64,000 bases of DNA from Spirosoma endbachense (GTDB taxonomy: Bacteria > Bacteroidota > Bacteroidia > Cytophagales > Spirosomataceae): positions 1,064,522 to 1,128,521 of the forward strand of contig NZ_CP045997.1 in NCBI RefSeq assembly GCF_010233585.1, in the 5' to 3' direction. Position numbers and translations under genes: made by a program. The notes beneath the pieces were generated by a model that did no database searches, had not been told where the DNA came from, and saw only the letters and a list, made by a program, of their open reading frames with translations. How positions within the stretch are numbered: the first letter of the stretch is position 1; each line of letters begins with the position of its first letter. Of the stretch, positions 62,986 to 64,000 are shown piece by piece.

Positions 62986-64000
62986 CTATTTGTTATGAGC
63001 ATGATGCCTGTTCAAATGCTCTTTCAGCAAATCCCTGCCATAATCATTTCCGTTGGGCGTTCTGACAACGGTATGAATATGTGTTTTTACAGGACCTGGT
63101 CGCACCTTCGACCGATCCCAGATCGTAACGGGAATCTGATGATCAAATTCGATCAGAATAACGGGGCTATGGATACGGTAATAAAAAGGGCTGTCGGGCG
63201 CTTCGCTTTGTACCCACGTAAAGCGGGTTTCGGATAGGTGAGCTTTTACTTCCGCCATTTTTACTCGGGCATGGCCTTCCTTCATATTACCCACATACTC
63301 TGCCACTAAATCAAGCAAAACTGCCTGTTGAGGCTTGGATAAATCGTTCGCCGAAATGCCCGTGGTGGCTATTATTTCGTTATCCTTAAAGGCTTCTGCC
63401 CAGTTGAAATCATAGTCTTTTTGATGCCATAACCTCGCTTTTTTCTTTTGCTGCGGACTCAGTGACGCATATAAAGCTTCTCCTTTTTTCCCCTCGGCTT
63501 CATACGTCCGAAGCCCTTTGTTCGGCCCCGATTCGATATTAGTCGGTTCCGAACCCATAAACGTAGGGGTCATCACCACCTGATCGCCCAGCACGAAGTA
63601 GTTGATAACCAGATGATGCCCGTCGATTTGCCAGCCCCAGGGTTCGGTATCGGAAGGCAGGCCCATAAACGTAAACCAATATTTTTCACCACCCAGAAGT
63701 GGATTGGCCGGTGTCAGATAGGCGAGATACGTTTCCATGGCCATGATATCCGTCGACTTCTGAAGACCTTTTGGACTAAGCCCAGTGGTCAGAATGCCGA
63801 AAGCAAGGTCTTTTTGGGCCTTTGTCATTTCCTCCAGACCAATACCCGTTCGTTTGTAGAATTCGATGTTATGCCATTTTCGCCACTCATCAGATTCAAC
63901 CGGAAACAGGCACTTGGTTTTTTGGTCAGGGGTAAGAGCGTTCAGAAAGATGGTTACGGCTTGCTGAATGGGTTTGGTACCAACCCCCGTCTTTTTGATC
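62986..64000 (-). CDS. DUF3500 domain protein (5' end outside window)
   Basis: About 338 codons are visible; the frame stays open to the right edge (IKKTGVGTKPIQQAVTIFL). Family landmarks: ALTPDQKTKCLFPVESDEWRKW, YWFTFMGLPSDTEPWGWQIDGHHL, VVMTPTFMGSEPTN, and the end DHQIPVTIWDRSKVRPGPVKTHIHTV, with its His-rich stretch. DUF3500 proteins are secreted and of unknown function; a metal site from the histidines is possible. It precedes two membrane-protein genes on the same strand. Confidence 0.88.
   Translation of the reverse strand, partial: IKKTGVGTKPIQQAVTIFLNALTPDQKTKCLFPVESDEWRKWHNIEFYKRTGIGLEEMTKAQKDLAFGILTTGLSPKGLQKSTDIMAMETYLAYLTPANPLLGGEKYWFTFMGLPSDTEPWGWQIDGHHLVINYFVLGDQVVMTPTFMGSEPTNIESGPNKGLRTYEAEGKKGEALYASLSPQQKKKARLWHQKDYDFNWAEAFKDNEIIATTGISANDLSKPQQAVLLDLVAEYVGNMKEGHARVKMAEVKAHLSETRFTWVQSEAPDSPFYYRIHSPVILIEFDHQIPVTIWDRSKVRPGPVKTHIHTVVRTPNGNDYGRDLLKEHLNRHHAHNK

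Noticed and set aside
1..64000. Search by eye for CRISPR arrays, tRNA/rRNA genes, prophage or defence islands
   Set aside because: No regular spaced repeats, cloverleaf, rRNA-like stretches, phage structural genes or defence gene sets were seen; the Rpn gene alone does not make a defence system.

Overview
The window looks like chromosomal DNA of a Cytophagales bacterium of the Spirosoma type (phylum Bacteroidota). The grounds are several SusC/SusD outer-membrane pairs, three ECF sigma/FecR anti-sigma pairs, hybrid two-component regulators ending in AraC DNA-binding domains, many AraC regulators, and a Bacteroidota-type promoter (TTTG, 20 nt, TATATTTG) before one sigma gene. I saw no rRNA, tRNA or CRISPR array. 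The genus is inferred from gene content and style only.

Layout. 1-1600 (-): an ECF sigma gene and its FecR gene (cut by the left edge), each preceded by the same two-part promoter-like motif. 1896-5487: an RclA-like flavoprotein disulfide reductase and a Crp/Fnr regulator, divergent from an alpha/beta hydrolase and a SnoaL-like protein. 5644-8198: an SDR plus AraC pair and a VOC protein. 8216-10744: a decayed SusC gene with an internal deletion and frameshifts, followed at 11.1-12.6 kb by an IS110-type element with a broken transposase. 12700-15194: two NAD(P)-binding epimerase-like proteins and an AraC regulator. 15463-19380: a hybrid two-component regulator that has lost its 5' part. A second copy of its last 243 bp lies on the other side of an Rpn/PD-(D/E)XK nuclease gene.

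19461-34148 (+): polysaccharide utilisation locus 1 (PUL1): sigma, FecR, SusC, SusD, then a tight run of secreted enzymes: GH43-like, esterase, SGNH hydrolase, GH115 and GH28. Together these suggest uptake and breakdown of an acidic plant polysaccharide (uronic-acid-bearing pectin, arabinogalactan or xylan). 34340-37377: another SDR plus AraC pair and a lipoprotein hydrolase. 37454-37785: a DUF2945 protein with a DUF3140 remnant. 38240-43321: an outer-membrane beta-barrel receptor and a convergent PAS-rich histidine kinase.

43.7-48.6 kb (-): a duplicated two-gene module (AraC regulator plus multi-helix DUF2306-like membrane protein) with a remnant of a further membrane-protein copy, an unusual two-domain protein and a frameshifted SnoaL-type pseudogene. 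48933-58552 (-): PUL2 with sigma, FecR, SusC, SusD and two paralogous 444-residue secreted proteins that I cannot assign to an enzyme family. The four genes from SusC on form a tight transcription unit in which SusD and the two unknowns are coupled by ATGA overlaps; this is the best candidate for something undescribed. 58679-64000 (-): an AtuA-like gene fragment, a soluble REC-kinase-REC-AraC regulator, a DUF1624 acyltransferase-like membrane protein, a third DUF2306-like protein and a DUF3500 protein cut by the right edge.

The overall picture is an accessory, sugar-scavenging region with two intact PULs, repeated small regulator-plus-enzyme modules, and at least seven decayed genes or gene fragments.
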